Source of the DNA: Elusimicrobiota bacterium
Lineage (GTDB): Bacteria; Elusimicrobiota; Elusimicrobia; UBA1565; UBA9628
Length of the DNA: 33,822 nucleotides
Assembly (NCBI GenBank): GCA_016191335.1
Contig: JACPOW010000125.1
Coordinates: 1 to 33,822, forward strand
Reading direction: 5' to 3'
Shown: positions 14,690 through 24,008 of the stretch, in pieces
Layout: each line of letters opens with the position of its first letter
Numbering within the stretch: position 1 is the first letter of the stretch
Position numbers and translations under genes: made by a program
Notes under the pieces: model-generated
The model's input: only the letters and a program-made list of their open reading frames with translations
What the model was told of the DNA's origin: nothing
Database searches by the model: none

Positions 14690-16873
14690 TCAGCGAGTCC
14701 GCCGCGCGGCTTCGGCGCGCGCGGACATCAGCTGCCGCAGCAGGAGCGGGTTGCGCGCGGCGTGAGGCTGCCTCAGTCCCTCGTCATAATCCGTCAGCGC
14801 GTCGTCCCATCTTCCCCGGTCCGCGTAGAGCGCCCCCCGGCTCAGGTAGGCCTCGATGAAATCGGGGCTCAGGCGCAGCGCCTCGCCGAAGCCCGCGATG
14901 GCCGTGTCGGCGTCGCCTCCGGCGAAGGCCCGCATCGCCGAGTCGAACGCCGCCCGGGAGCCGCGCCGGAGCCGGGCCAGTTCCCGCTCGACGGATCCGC
15001 GCCCTTGCCACCCGGAGGGCGCCTCGGCCAGGACGCGTTCATAGGCCCGCGTCGCCTGGGCGTACTTCTCCTCTCGCAGCAGGGCGTCGGCCCGGCTCAG
15101 GCGCAGGTCCACGCGCCACAGCGGCCCCAGAACGCCGCGCAGGGAATCGAAAAGCCGCAGGGCCTCGTTCAGCCGCCCGTCCTGCAGCGCGCGCGCGTAA
15201 TCCCGCGCCGCCTCGCGCACGGACGGACGGGAGTCCTCACCGGCGGCGAGCTCCTCGTGCAGGAGGCCGGAAGCCCGGCAGCGCCCGACCTGCTTCGCGG
15301 CCTGGGACGCGCGTCCTTCGGCCTGAAGGGACGCGGCGATCCCCAGGCAGGAGGCCTCGTGCTCCTCGTCCCTCGCGAGGGCGGCGCGGAAGGCGTCCAG
15401 CGCCCGTGGAGCGTCGCCCGCGGCGAGCGCCTCCCGGCCACGCCGATAGGCCGACTCCGCCGCCAGCGTCGTCAGGAAGGCGGGCAGCGACTCCTGATTC
15501 ATGAGCTGTACCGCGAGCTTGGCTTTCCAGGCTTCGCGGTAGAGCGAATCGTCGCCGAAGAACGCCAGCGTTTCCTCCGCGTCCCGCCGCGGCAGGCGCC
15601 GACGCAGCAGCCGCTCGATTTCCGCAGCCGTTCCCGGAGAGGCTCGCCGGATCAGCGGCAGCGAGAGCGCGGCCTCGGAGAACGGCGAGCCGTACAGCGG
15701 CGCGCCGCCGGCGAAGGCGGCGTCCTGCCTCAGTCCCGCGAGCAGTCGTTCGTCCCAGCCGGCGCGGGCCAGAAGATCATCCCGGGCCGAAGCGATGAGC
15801 CACCATGCTCCCAGCAGGCACGCCGCCGCGCTCAGCGCGGGCCGCCGTCGCGCGTTCGCGCCCCAACAGCCGAACAGCCAGGCCATCGCGGCGCCGGGCA
15901 AGGCCAGGAAGCGGGTCTCGGTCCGGAGAAGGTAGGATTCGAACCGGGGGAAGAACGGCCAGATGTTCAGCACGCTCCACAGGCTCAGAGCGGTCCACCC
16001 CAGGACGAACAGCAGCCAGCGACCCCCCAGGACGCGGCCCCCGGCCAGCCCCAGCGCGCCGACGAGCAGGACGGCGTCCGAGCCGAAGAATTCCCGCCAG
16101 TACGCGCCGTACTCGAGCAGGGCCCGTCCAGGAGACGCCCGCGCCGTCCATAGCGCCGGCCCGTAAAAATTCTCGACGACGACCCACCATTTGGAGACCC
16201 CGATGTAAAACGCGGCGACGAGCAGCATCGACGCGAGCGCCGCCGCGGATCTCCTTGAGCCGGCTTGCCCCGCGCCCGGCAGCGCGAGGCCGGTCAGGAG
16301 CAGCAGCGCCGGCAGCGCGAGCGCGTTTTCCTTGGAGAGCAACCCGCAGGCGTACAGCCCGGCGACGAGGATCGGGGTCGTCCCCTTCAGATAGCCGAAC
16401 ATCGCCGCCAGGCAGAAGAAGGCCGCCATATAGTCGGGGAAGAAGGCCAGTCCGGCGGTCGCGGGCTGCAGCAGGCGCAGGAAATAGGCGGCGGCCGCCG
16501 CCAGCGCCCAACGCCGGTCGCCGATGAGCAGGACCCCGATCGCGAAGACGAACGCGGAGCTCGAGGCGTGCAAGCCGAACTTGAAGAGTTTGTAGGGGAC
16601 CGGGTCTATGCCCCCGAGGCGGTACACCAGCGAATAGGCGAGCATGCTCAGCGGGCGCCAGCCGCCGATGCCGAACCGGGAGAAGTACGACGGGGAGAAC
16701 ATGTCCGCCACGCCGTCCCAGCGGCCCAGGGTCGTCTGGGAATACACGACCGTGAAGCTGTCGTTGTCGACCAACGGGGCGAGCAGCGCCGGGGCGTAGG
16801 CTGCGGCCAAGGCCGTCGCGATGAGCGCCGTTGCCGCCGCGTCGCGGAGCCCGCTGCGCATCCGCTCGGGCAA
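14690..16873 (-). CDS. Multi-pass membrane protein with C-terminal TPR repeats (glycosyltransferase-like, TMTC-like layout)
   Basis: About 727 residues: an N-terminal membrane half with roughly ten hydrophobic segments (to about residue 360), then a soluble helical half with TPR-like repeats (about 465-720, for example SPDFIEAYLSRGALYADRGR). An acidic pair in the first extracytoplasmic loop (VDNDSF, near 35-40) recalls the catalytic region of GT-C glycosyltransferases, and the layout recalls TMTC-type protein O-mannosyltransferases. Donor and acceptor are unknown. The start is uncertain: TTG 16873 or ATG 16861. The codons just upstream are in frame and homologous to the start of the lyase gene, with the matching ATG changed to ATC (16897). 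Confidence 0.65.
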   Translation of the reverse strand: MPERMRSGLRDAAATALIATALAAAYAPALLAPLVDNDSFTVVYSQTTLGRWDGVADMFSPSYFSRFGIGGWRPLSMLAYSLVYRLGGIDPVPYKLFKFGLHASSSAFVFAIGVLLIGDRRWALAAAAAYFLRLLQPATAGLAFFPDYMAAFFCLAAMFGYLKGTTPILVAGLYACGLLSKENALALPALLLLTGLALPGAGQAGSRRSAAALASMLLVAAFYIGVSKWWVVVENFYGPALWTARASPGRALLEYGAYWREFFGSDAVLLVGALGLAGGRVLGGRWLLFVLGWTALSLWSVLNIWPFFPRFESYLLRTETRFLALPGAAMAWLFGCWGANARRRPALSAAACLLGAWWLIASARDDLLARAGWDERLLAGLRQDAAFAGGAPLYGSPFSEAALSLPLIRRASPGTAAEIERLLRRRLPRRDAEETLAFFGDDSLYREAWKAKLAVQLMNQESLPAFLTTLAAESAYRRGREALAAGDAPRALDAFRAALARDEEHEASCLGIAASLQAEGRASQAAKQVGRCRASGLLHEELAAGEDSRPSVREAARDYARALQDGRLNEALRLFDSLRGVLGPLWRVDLRLSRADALLREEKYAQATRAYERVLAEAPSGWQGRGSVERELARLRRGSRAAFDSAMRAFAGGDADTAIAGFGEALRLSPDFIEAYLSRGALYADRGRWDDALTDYDEGLRQPHAARNPLLLRQLMSARAEAARRTR

Positions 16874-16927
16874 AAGGCGGGGGGATAGGGTCGCGATGGT
16901 TCCAGCGCCCTTGCAACATTCCGGCTA
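16862..16927 (-). repeat. Direct repeat, copy 2: diverged lyase leader upstream of the TPR membrane gene
   Basis: A diverged copy of the lyase leader and 5' codons. Translated in the corresponding frame it gives IATLSPRLLPE against MATPSLRLLPE in the lyase, 8 of 11 residues identical, with ATG replaced by ATC. The two copies lie 2246 bp apart and flank the TPR membrane gene. This suggests that the gene came to lie between copies of a duplicated leader or replaced an old lyase copy. Confidence 0.72.
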
Positions 16928-16944
16928 ATGGACGATCTTCGGCG

Positions 16945-18537
16945 TCAGAACTGGCGCAGCCTCGCCTCGACGGCCTCCGGCGCGGGCACGGAGTCCGGGA
17001 ATTCGAGGCGGGTCAGCAGCGCGCGATAGTCCTGCTCCGCGCCGTTTCGGTTCCCGCTCATGGACCGGAACAGGGCCCTATTGCTGAGGGCTTCTCCGAA
17101 ACGAGGTTCACGCCGCAGAAGCTCCGTGAGCGCGCGATCGGATTCTCTGAGGCGCCCGTGGAAGGCAAGATCCACGGCGTCCGCATTGACCTTCTTGATC
17201 GCCCAATAACGGCTCGGGATGCCGGCGTATTCCGTCGGCAGCGCGGGGTCCCGGCGACGACCGCGCCACGCCTCCCCGGCCAGCTGGCCCGCCGAGAGGA
17301 GGTATACGGCGGCCGCGAATCCGGCGGCGCCGGCCGTCATCAGTCCAGGCCACGCCTGCGGCGGCGTCGGACGGGGCGCCCAGCGGACCGCCCGTCGCCG
17401 CAGCAGCGAATGCAGCCCCAGGGCGGCCGCGACGCAGGCCGCGCCCGCGGCGGGCCTGGCATAGCGCGGAGTCACGCCCATCGCGGCATGAAGGCTGAAG
17501 CACGCGATGACGAGCGCGAGGACCCCCGTTCCTCTTGGAGGAGGCCTGCCCCACGCCAAAGGAAGGGCCAGCAAAAGAAGCGGCCATTGCTCGCTCCAGA
17601 GCAGCGGCAGCCGGCGAAAAGCGTTCAGGACGAAGCGCAGCGGTTCACGGAGGATGTTCTTCAGGGATTCCTTGAGATACATCCGCGGCCTGGCGAAGTC
17701 CGAGGCCCGCTGCGCATGGGAGAGGAATTCCCGATGGCGCTCGTCGGCGAGCAATCGAGACATGCGAGGGTTGTCGAGGAGCCCCACGGAAGCCCCCCAG
17801 AGGTTGAGGGAGGCAGCGCCGTTCTCGAACGGGATGAAGGATCGGAAGAGAACGGCGTTGCGCAGGGTCCAGGGAAGCAGAAGAAGGTAGCTGCCGAGGA
17901 CGCAGACGGCGAGCGTGCGCAGGCGCGCCTTCCAGCCGCGAGCCGGGAACAACGCCCCGAACAGCGGCGGCAGGAGGAACAGTGTCGAGCGGCAGGACAA
18001 GGCGATCCCGAGCATGACGGCCGAGGGCAGAAGACCGACCCCGTCCTGCCGCCGTCGAGCCGAGCGTATCCAGGCGCAGAGCGAGAGGGTCACAAGAAGG
18101 CCGAAGAAGGTCTCGATCATGGGCGACCGGACCTGCACCACGGCGGGGGTGAAGAAGGCGTAGAGCACCGCCGCGAGACCCCCGCATAGTCCTCCGCCCA
18201 TCATCGCGGCGGCCGCGTAGACGGCTCCTATGCCGAACCAATCCAAGAAGGCCTGGGTCAAGCGCAGGGGGGCGATCCCGGGGCTCGCCATCCGCACCAA
18301 GGAGATCGCGCTGGGGAAGAGGGGCATCCTGAACGCCGTGGATATCCACCCCGGATAGGGGCGGAACTGCCCCGTCTCGGCGACCTGAACGCCGATCCCG
18401 TAATATTCCCAATCGTCGTTCCAGAACTCGTTCACGCCGCCGGCGACGCGCGCCGCGGCCAGACGCAGCAGGCCTCCGAAGAAGAGCGCCCCGCACAACA
18501 GCGCGAGCGCGACGAGGCGGGAGCGGCGCGCGCTCAT
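16945..18537 (-). CDS. GT39-like membrane glycosyltransferase / ArnT-type protein
   Basis: A 530-residue protein with about ten hydrophobic segments in the first 430 residues and a shorter soluble helical tail with one TPR-like unit (RREPRFGEALSNRALFRSM). The first loop after membrane segment 1 holds NEFWNDDWEYYGIGVQ, and the acidic pair in this position is typical of GT39/GT83-type enzymes that use polyprenyl-phosphate sugars; RMPLFPSAISL follows. A lipid-linked sugar donor is a family-based expectation, and the acceptor is unknown. ATG 18537 overlaps the GDPD stop (ATGA). It resembles the next gene in plan, and both may serve one cell-envelope glycan pathway. Confidence 0.7.
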   Translation of the reverse strand: MSARRSRLVALALLCGALFFGGLLRLAAARVAGGVNEFWNDDWEYYGIGVQVAETGQFRPYPGWISTAFRMPLFPSAISLVRMASPGIAPLRLTQAFLDWFGIGAVYAAAAMMGGGLCGGLAAVLYAFFTPAVVQVRSPMIETFFGLLVTLSLCAWIRSARRRQDGVGLLPSAVMLGIALSCRSTLFLLPPLFGALFPARGWKARLRTLAVCVLGSYLLLLPWTLRNAVLFRSFIPFENGAASLNLWGASVGLLDNPRMSRLLADERHREFLSHAQRASDFARPRMYLKESLKNILREPLRFVLNAFRRLPLLWSEQWPLLLLALPLAWGRPPPRGTGVLALVIACFSLHAAMGVTPRYARPAAGAACVAAALGLHSLLRRRAVRWAPRPTPPQAWPGLMTAGAAGFAAAVYLLSAGQLAGEAWRGRRRDPALPTEYAGIPSRYWAIKKVNADAVDLAFHGRLRESDRALTELLRREPRFGEALSNRALFRSMSGNRNGAEQDYRALLTRLEFPDSVPAPEAVEARLRQF

Positions 18538-19289
18538 CGCGCCCGCTCGAGCGCCCGCCGAGCCATGGCCAGGTCGTCGGTCCAGATCCCGTCCATGCCC
18601 TGGCCGAGGAAGAAGCGCACGGCGGCCGGCTCGTTGGCCACGCCGCCGCTGACCGAGACGCCGCGCGCCTTGGCCTTCGCGACCTCTGCGGGAAGGTCGT
18701 ACAGCGCGCAGGCGGCGCGGTACAGCGCGCGCGTGAGCTTGCCGTCCCAGCCCAGCGAGATGGCCTCGGCGCCCATGTCGCAGGAGGCCTTCACGTCCCA
18801 GGGCGGGCCGGGCATCACGGCGATGCGGACCGACGGGGCGGCTTTCTTGGCCGCGAGCAGGAGATGGCGGCTCTTGTAGAAGTCGAGGAGGAAGGTCCGG
18901 TCGCGGACGGGAGAAGAGGCCACGCGCCGGGCGGTCGCCTCGGCGAGGGGGACGCTCGGCTGATGCAGGTCGAGGAACAGCTCGGCGCCCGGCCAGCCGT
19001 GCATGTCCTCGAGCGCGTCGTCGAGGTGGGGGACGGCGTACTTGCCGAACACCTTGAGGTCCTTGAGCTCGCGCCACTTGAGCGCGGCGACGGGCGCGTC
19101 CACGCCGCACACGCGCAGGGCGTCGTCGTCGTGGAAGATGAACAGCTCCCCGTCCGCGCTGAGCTGCACGTCGAGCTCGATGCCGTCCACGCCCTCCTGC
19201 CTGGCGCGGGCGAGCGCCTCGAGCGTGTTCTCCGGCGAGGTGAGCATGGCGCCGCGATGGGCGTAGACCTTGGTCTTGCCTACAGGCAT
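18534..19289 (-). CDS. Glycerophosphodiester phosphodiesterase
   Basis: A 251-residue GDPD-family hydrolase that cleaves glycerophosphodiesters to glycerol-3-phosphate and an alcohol. The signature is complete: AHRGAMLTSPENTLEA (with H and R of the active site), DGIELDVQLSADGELFIFHDD (split HD and E/D metal ligands) and a late DGIWTDDLAMA. No signal peptide is seen, so it is probably cytoplasmic. ATG 19289 overlaps the C-terminus of the preceding FAD enzyme by 10 nt; upstream codons in this frame lie within that gene. Glycerol-3-phosphate is the substrate of the dehydrogenase encoded two genes upstream, so the products feed one pathway. Confidence 0.9.
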   Translation of the reverse strand: MPVGKTKVYAHRGAMLTSPENTLEALARARQEGVDGIELDVQLSADGELFIFHDDDALRVCGVDAPVAALKWRELKDLKVFGKYAVPHLDDALEDMHGWPGAELFLDLHQPSVPLAEATARRVASSPVRDRTFLLDFYKSRHLLLAAKKAAPSVRIAVMPGPPWDVKASCDMGAEAISLGWDGKLTRALYRAACALYDLPAEVAKAKARGVSVSGGVANEPAAVRFFLGQGMDGIWTDDLAMARRALERAR

Positions 19290-20703
19290 ATCTTCCCCGG
19301 GTTGAGCAGGCCGTAAGGGTCGCGCGCGAGCTTGTGCACCCGCCAGGTCTCCAGCCGGGCCGGGTCCCACGCGTTGCGGATCCAGTCGAGCTTGCCCAGG
19401 CCGATGCCGTGGTGGTGGTTGACGCGGGCGCCCGCGTCCGCGCCGGCCGTCAGCGCGGCGCCCCAGGCGCGAGCGTGGCGCTCGCCGCCGCCCGAGCCGG
19501 CGAAGGTGACGTACAGGCAGGCGCCCGTCCCGTCGAAGTGCGAGACGTGCGAGAAGGTCAGGGCGTGGGGCGGATGGCCGCGCGCACGGCCTCGTCCACC
19601 TGCGGCAGGAGGTCCAGCGGCGCCCAGAAGTCGGCGGTGTCGACGAAGCCTCCCGCGGCGAAGGTGCGCTCGAGGCGCTCCTTGCTGAGGTGGTAGCGTC
19701 GGTCCCACCAGCGCCGGGAGGGGCCTTCGCCCAGGTCGGCGGCCCCGCGCGCGGGAGGCGGGGCGGCGTCGCGGTACGGGTCCTCGTCCTCGTAGACGGC
19801 GACGGCGACCCACTTGCGCCCCAGCAGGGGCGCCAGGGCGTTGAGCCAGCCGGTGCGCTTGAGCAGGAGCGCCTCGACGCGCTCCCGCATGGCGCCGGAG
19901 GAGGAGGGGCCGGCGCGCTTGAGCCCGTTGAAGAACGCGTCGACCGGGCCGTACAGGCGGAGCACGGAGGGCGGGCCGTTCTTCCTCATCGCTTCCTCCG
20001 CCCATTCGAGCGCGGTTTCGGGGCCGGGGAACTCGTAGGCGTAGTGGCGGCGCGAGCCGGGGCGGCGGCGGACGCGCAAGGCGACCTCGGCGATGGCGCC
20101 CAAGGTGCCTTCGGCACCCAGATGGGGGGCGGCGCTCTCCCGCCGCACGGTCCCGTCGAGGTCGGCCACGCGCACGCCGCGGACCTGGGCGCGCACGCCG
20201 CCGTAGCGGGTGGAGAGCTGGCCGAACGCGTCGGTCGCGATCCAGCCGCCGACGGTGGAGTCCTCCATCGACTGCGGGAAGTTCATGAGCGACCAGCCGA
20301 GCATGTCCAGGCGCCGCTCGAGCTCGCCGCCGAGCCAGCCCGCGCCGGCGAGCACGACCGGCTCCTCGGCGTCGGCGCGCAGCTCGAAGCCCTTGAGCCG
20401 CGCGGAATCGAGCACGACCGCGCCCGCGCGCGACGGGATCGCCGCGCCCAGCACCCCGGAGCCCGCGCCGCGCGGCACCAGGGCCACGCCGTGGCGGGAC
20501 GCCCAGGCGAGCGCCGCGGCGGCGGCCTCCTCGGTCGCGGGGCGCAGGACCGCGGCGGGGGCGTGCGCCGCGACGCGCGCGTCGTCCCAGCCCAGGGCCT
20601 GCGGCCAGGAGTCGCGGGCGTACACGCGCATCCCCGCGCCCGTCGCGATTCCTCCGGGGCCGAGGTCGTCGTACAGCTCGTCGAGAGGAAGGCCGGCGGT
20701 CAC
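19280..20703 (-). pseudogene. Alkyl-DHAP-synthase-like FAD oxidoreductase with a one-base frameshift
   Basis: An FAD_binding_4-type flavoprotein of about 474 residues if one base is restored. The GTG at 20703 overlaps the dehydrogenase stop (GTGA). The FAD-binding half is clear (LVPRGAGSGVLG, STVGGWIATDAFGQLSTRYGG). The frame ends at TGA 19558 after RAAIRPTP, while the C-terminal part (HALTFSHVSHFDGTGACL ... HHHGIGLGK ... LLNPGKICL) continues in another frame to 19280. One more base in the GGGG run at 19567-19570 would give RAAIRPHALTFSH without a break. HHHGIG (codons 19400-19417) is the active-site signature of alkylglycerone-phosphate synthase, which makes the ether bond of ether lipids. 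Either a recent mutation or an assembly indel. Confidence 0.8.
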
Positions 20704-21941
20704 CGGGCCCCCAGGACGGCGCGGCGGACGGCGTAGAAGGACAGCAGGCCCGCCGACGCGGCCAGGCCTCCGGCGCGGATCAGAGGCCACGGCATGCCGG
20801 CCTCTTCCAACGCGGGCGCGGGGACCGGGGAGGCCCGCCCGAGCTTCTTCAGGACGACGGCGAGGACGTCCTCGCCCATGGGCCGGTAGGTGGTGAGCTT
20901 GCCTCCGGCGAGGGTCAGGAGGTTCGGCAGGCCCTCGGCGGCGTGGTCGAAGATGCGGTGCTCGCGCGAGAGGAGGAAGGCCGCGCCGGAGCGGCGGGGG
21001 ATCGGACGCAGGCCCATCACGGCGCGGCAGGGGCGCGCGGCCAGCTCGGGAAGGACGAGGGCGAGCGCGCGCCGCAGGTCCTCCTGCTCCTGCGCCTGCA
21101 CGCAGGCCTTTCCGGGCGGGCCGTCGTGCGGCTCGTCGGTGGGGCCGACCCAGGTCTCGCCCTTGCGCGGATAGACGCCGACGCGGCGGCCGCCGGGCCC
21201 GGGGAAGATGAGGCCGCGGGGCGGGGGCGCGCCGGGGATGACGAGGTGGACGCCCTTGCGCAGGCGCAGGCGGACCATCGAAGCGCCGGCCAGCCTCGCG
21301 ACCTCCTCGGCCCAGGGCCCGGCGGCGTTGACGAAGACGCGCGCCTCGACCTCGCCGCCGTCGTCGAGCCGGGCCGCGGCGACGCGGCCGCCGCGGACCG
21401 CGAAGGAGGCGACGCGGCGCCCTTCCAGCAGGTCTCCGCCCGCGTCGGACCCGGAGCGGGCCAGCGCGTCGACGAGCCGGGGCACGTCGACGCGCCACTC
21501 GTCGAAGGAGACGGCGCCGAGCAGGCCCTTTTCCCTCAAGCCGGGCAGGCGCGCGACGGCCTCCGCGGCGGAGAGGCGCTCGTGGCGCCGCGCGCCGCGC
21601 ATCGCCGCGAACAGGTCGTACTCGTCGTGAAGGGCCTCGATGAGGCCCAGGCGCAGGCCCTCGCCGCGGTACACGGGCCACAGGAACTCCTGGCGCGTCA
21701 GCAGGCCGGGGCTTTCCGTCCTCAGCCGCTCGATCTCGCGGCACATGAGCCAGGAGGTCCCGACGTCGTAGGGAAGATAGCGCAAGCCCCCGTGCAGAAG
21801 GCCGCTGGTGACGGCGGTGGTCTCGCGGCCGGGGGCGCCGCGCTCGATGAGCACGGCCTTCAGCCCCGCGCGGCCGGCGGCTTCGAAGACGCCGAGCCCC
21901 GCGATGCCCCCGCCGACAATCGCCAGGTCGTAGGCGGCCAT
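20700..21941 (-). CDS. FAD-dependent glycerol-3-phosphate dehydrogenase-like protein (GlpA/GlpD family)
   Basis: A 413-residue flavoprotein beginning with the FAD-binding motif AIVGGGIAGLGVFEAAGRAG. VTSGLLHGGLRYLPYD corresponds to the HGGLRYLE signature of GlpA/GlpD, so oxidation of glycerol-3-phosphate to DHAP, with electrons passed to quinone, is the likely reaction. It is shorter than E. coli GlpD (about 500) and ends in a hydrophobic segment (near 388-405) that may anchor it to the membrane. DHAP would be the backbone for the ether-lipid-type enzyme encoded next. It starts 1 nt after the PAP2 gene stop. A related FAD amine/hydroxyacid oxidase activity cannot be excluded. Confidence 0.82.
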   Translation of the reverse strand: MAAYDLAIVGGGIAGLGVFEAAGRAGLKAVLIERGAPGRETTAVTSGLLHGGLRYLPYDVGTSWLMCREIERLRTESPGLLTRQEFLWPVYRGEGLRLGLIEALHDEYDLFAAMRGARRHERLSAAEAVARLPGLREKGLLGAVSFDEWRVDVPRLVDALARSGSDAGGDLLEGRRVASFAVRGGRVAAARLDDGGEVEARVFVNAAGPWAEEVARLAGASMVRLRLRKGVHLVIPGAPPPRGLIFPGPGGRRVGVYPRKGETWVGPTDEPHDGPPGKACVQAQEQEDLRRALALVLPELAARPCRAVMGLRPIPRRSGAAFLLSREHRIFDHAAEGLPNLLTLAGGKLTTYRPMGEDVLAVVLKKLGRASPVPAPALEEAGMPWPLIRAGGLAASAGLLSFYAVRRAVLGAR

Positions 21942-21942
21942 G

Positions 21943-22587
21943 TCAGTCGCGCCGTATGCCCGTCAGCTTCTCGTAAACGTACTGGATGTGGTGCGCCTCG
22001 AGCTTGTGGATGGCGTAGGTGATGAAGAAGGCGGCGAACACGTCGATGGAATAATGGAAGCGGCCGATGAGCACCGTCGCGGCCATCAGGATGGAGATGG
22101 CGAGGAAGCTCAGGCTCACCCAGGGCCCGCGGAAGAGCAGGAAGGCGAGGAAGGGCGTGGCGGTGTGCGAGGAGAAGAACAGGTCGTGCTTGAAGGTCAG
22201 GAAGCGGCCGAAGACCGCGAACAGCGGGTCGCCGGCGACGACGGCGTGGTCGGGGGGCGTGCGCATCGGCGTCAGGATGATGAAGAAGGAGCGCACGACG
22301 ACGAGGATCGCGTACGCCCAGAGGATTCGCGGGATGCGGCGGCGCTCGTAGCGGACGGCGGCGTAGATCAGCCATAAGAGGAGGAAGGTGAAGCCGTAGA
22401 TGAAGAGGACGGAGGTGTCCCAGTGCGGCAGCCAGGCGAGCAGGAGGTCGGGCGAGGTGTGGGCGTTCTCGCCGTTGGCGTCGGCGAGTCGTCCCGCGGA
22501 CTGGTTGATCACGAGCGCCGCGGCGAGCGCCGCGCCGCCGACGAGGTACTCGCGCCAGGTCGCCGGGCGCTTGTCATCGGGCCTCAC
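21943..22587 (-). CDS. PAP2/sphingomyelin-synthase-like membrane protein
   Basis: A 214-residue membrane protein with about six hydrophobic segments. FKHDLFFSSHTATPF and GRFHYSIDVFAAFFITY correspond to the C2 and C3 phosphatase motifs with the catalytic His, His and Asp, in the form seen in the sphingomyelin synthase-like (PAP2_C) branch. Such enzymes transfer or hydrolyse phospho-headgroups of lipids on the outer face of the membrane. GTG 22587 overlaps the GMC oxidase stop (GTGA), so an upstream extension in that frame is rejected. In this cluster it may exchange or remove a headgroup of an ether or glycerolipid; that is inference. Confidence 0.82.
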   Translation of the reverse strand: MRPDDKRPATWREYLVGGAALAAALVINQSAGRLADANGENAHTSPDLLLAWLPHWDTSVLFIYGFTFLLLWLIYAAVRYERRRIPRILWAYAILVVVRSFFIILTPMRTPPDHAVVAGDPLFAVFGRFLTFKHDLFFSSHTATPFLAFLLFRGPWVSLSFLAISILMAATVLIGRFHYSIDVFAAFFITYAIHKLEAHHIQYVYEKLTGIRRD

Positions 22588-24008
22588 GCGCGGACCCCCA
22601 GCAGGGACTCGGCCGCGCGAAGGCCGAAGGCGGCGATGGTCACCTGCGGGTTCACGCCCAGGCTCTCCGGCACGACCGAGCCGTCGGCGATCGTCACGCC
22701 CGGGCCGGCGCTCTGGTCCCAGCCCGCGACCCGGCCCAGGCCGCAGGTCCCCAGCGGGTGGAAGGCCATCATCTGCAGGGCCGCGGGACCGGCCGCCTCG
22801 AGAGGCAGCGCGGCCAACCCGCGCTCGTCGGCGGCCTCGTTGGCCTCGATGTTGAAGGGCAGGAGGACGCGCCGCGCGCCCGCGGCGAGGAAGGCGCGCG
22901 CGGTGAAGCGCGCGCCGCGGACCATGCGGGCGTAGTCGCGCGGGCTCATCCGGTAGCGCGCGACGGGATGAGCGGCGCCGAGCGGATGGTCCACGCGGCC
23001 GCGGCTCTCGTCGCGGATCATGAAGCCGAACGTCGCGACGCGGGGCTTGGCGTCCATCCAGCGCTTGAGGCCGCGGCCCTCGAGCGGCACGGTCATCGCC
23101 GACATCTCGGGCGGGACGTAGACGCCCTCGTAGCGGATGGCCGGGTCCTCCGGGTCGACGACTCCGGCGCCCTGCGGCACGCCCTTCCGCCCTTCGACCT
23201 CCTCGTCGAACAGGCCGAACACCTTGGCCGCGGGATGGACGGAGAGGCCCGCGCCCGCTCCGCGCCAATCCGGCCCGAGGCGGAACTTGCGCACGAAGTA
23301 CGGCGTGGCCGTGGTCCCGCAAGCGAGGACCAGCCCTTCGGCGCGGACCTCCGCGCCGCCGCGCAACCTCACGCGCACGCCGCCGGCCCCCGCTTCGACG
23401 GCGACGAGAGAGGTCCCGCTCCTGAGCTCGAACCGCGCGTTCCCTTCCAAGCCCGCCAGGAACGCCTTGTACGAAGTCATCTTCGCGTCCTTCGGGCAGA
23501 CGAAGCAGCACAGGCCGCTGCCGACGCAGCCGTCCTCGGCGCGGTCGAGGTTGTGGCCGCCGGGGATGCCCAGGCGCTCGAGGCCCTTGAGGAAGAGCCG
23601 CGACGAGGCGGTCATCGTCTCCGCCGGCGCGGTCTTGGCCTTGAGGGCGCGCCAGGCTTCCTCGACGAGGCGGCTGAAGGAGGACGCGGAGAAGGCGCCG
23701 CCGGACGCGCCCTCCCAGCGCGCCAGTGCGTCCGCGGGGGTGCGCAGGCAGGTTCCGGAGTTGATGGTCGTCGTCCCGCCGACCGTGCGCCCGGTCGGGA
23801 TCGGGAGGAGGCCGTCGCCGAGAGCGGCGCGCAGGCCGCCGTCGGCGTAGTAGCGCTGCACGGCCTCGAAGGCGTCTCCCGCGGGGCGGGCCAAGGGGCC
23901 TTCCTCGACGAGCAGGACGCGCGCCCCTCCCGCCACGAGGCGCGCCGCCGCGGCGGCGCCGCCGGCGCCGCTGCCCGCGACGACGAAATCCCGGCGCTCA
24001 GCGCCCAT
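22584..24008 (-). CDS. GMC-family oxidoreductase (long-chain alcohol oxidase-like)
   Basis: A 474-residue flavoprotein. The N-terminal FAD motif is VVAGSGAGGAAAAARL, followed by GRTVGGTTTINSGTC. The central CVGSGLCCFVCPKDAKMTSY matches the cysteine-rich stretch of fatty-alcohol oxidases of the GMC group, and the C-terminus has the GMC signature HPLGTCGLG ... VVPESLGVNPQVTIAAFG. It should oxidise an alcohol, perhaps a long-chain alcohol, using FAD. ATG 24008 overlaps the small upstream gene by 11 nt. With an alkyl-DHAP-synthase-like enzyme nearby, which uses fatty alcohol, long-chain alcohol metabolism is a coherent inference; a cholesterol-oxidase-like activity is an alternative. Confidence 0.85.
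   Translation of the reverse strand: MGAERRDFVVAGSGAGGAAAAARLVAGGARVLLVEEGPLARPAGDAFEAVQRYYADGGLRAALGDGLLPIPTGRTVGGTTTINSGTCLRTPADALARWEGASGGAFSASSFSRLVEEAWRALKAKTAPAETMTASSRLFLKGLERLGIPGGHNLDRAEDGCVGSGLCCFVCPKDAKMTSYKAFLAGLEGNARFELRSGTSLVAVEAGAGGVRVRLRGGAEVRAEGLVLACGTTATPYFVRKFRLGPDWRGAGAGLSVHPAAKVFGLFDEEVEGRKGVPQGAGVVDPEDPAIRYEGVYVPPEMSAMTVPLEGRGLKRWMDAKPRVATFGFMIRDESRGRVDHPLGAAHPVARYRMSPRDYARMVRGARFTARAFLAAGARRVLLPFNIEANEAADERGLAALPLEAAGPAALQMMAFHPLGTCGLGRVAGWDQSAGPGVTIADGSVVPESLGVNPQVTIAAFGLRAAESLLGVRA

Noticed and set aside
14616..16927. Insertion sequence with target-site or terminal repeats around the TPR gene
   Set aside because: The repeats are direct, about 66 bp, diverged and correspond to a leader plus the start of the lyase gene; no transposase is between them.
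19280..20703. Two separate genes for the FAD enzyme
   Set aside because: The C-terminal frame has no start codon with a ribosome-binding site at the break, and both halves belong to one family and join perfectly after one base is restored.
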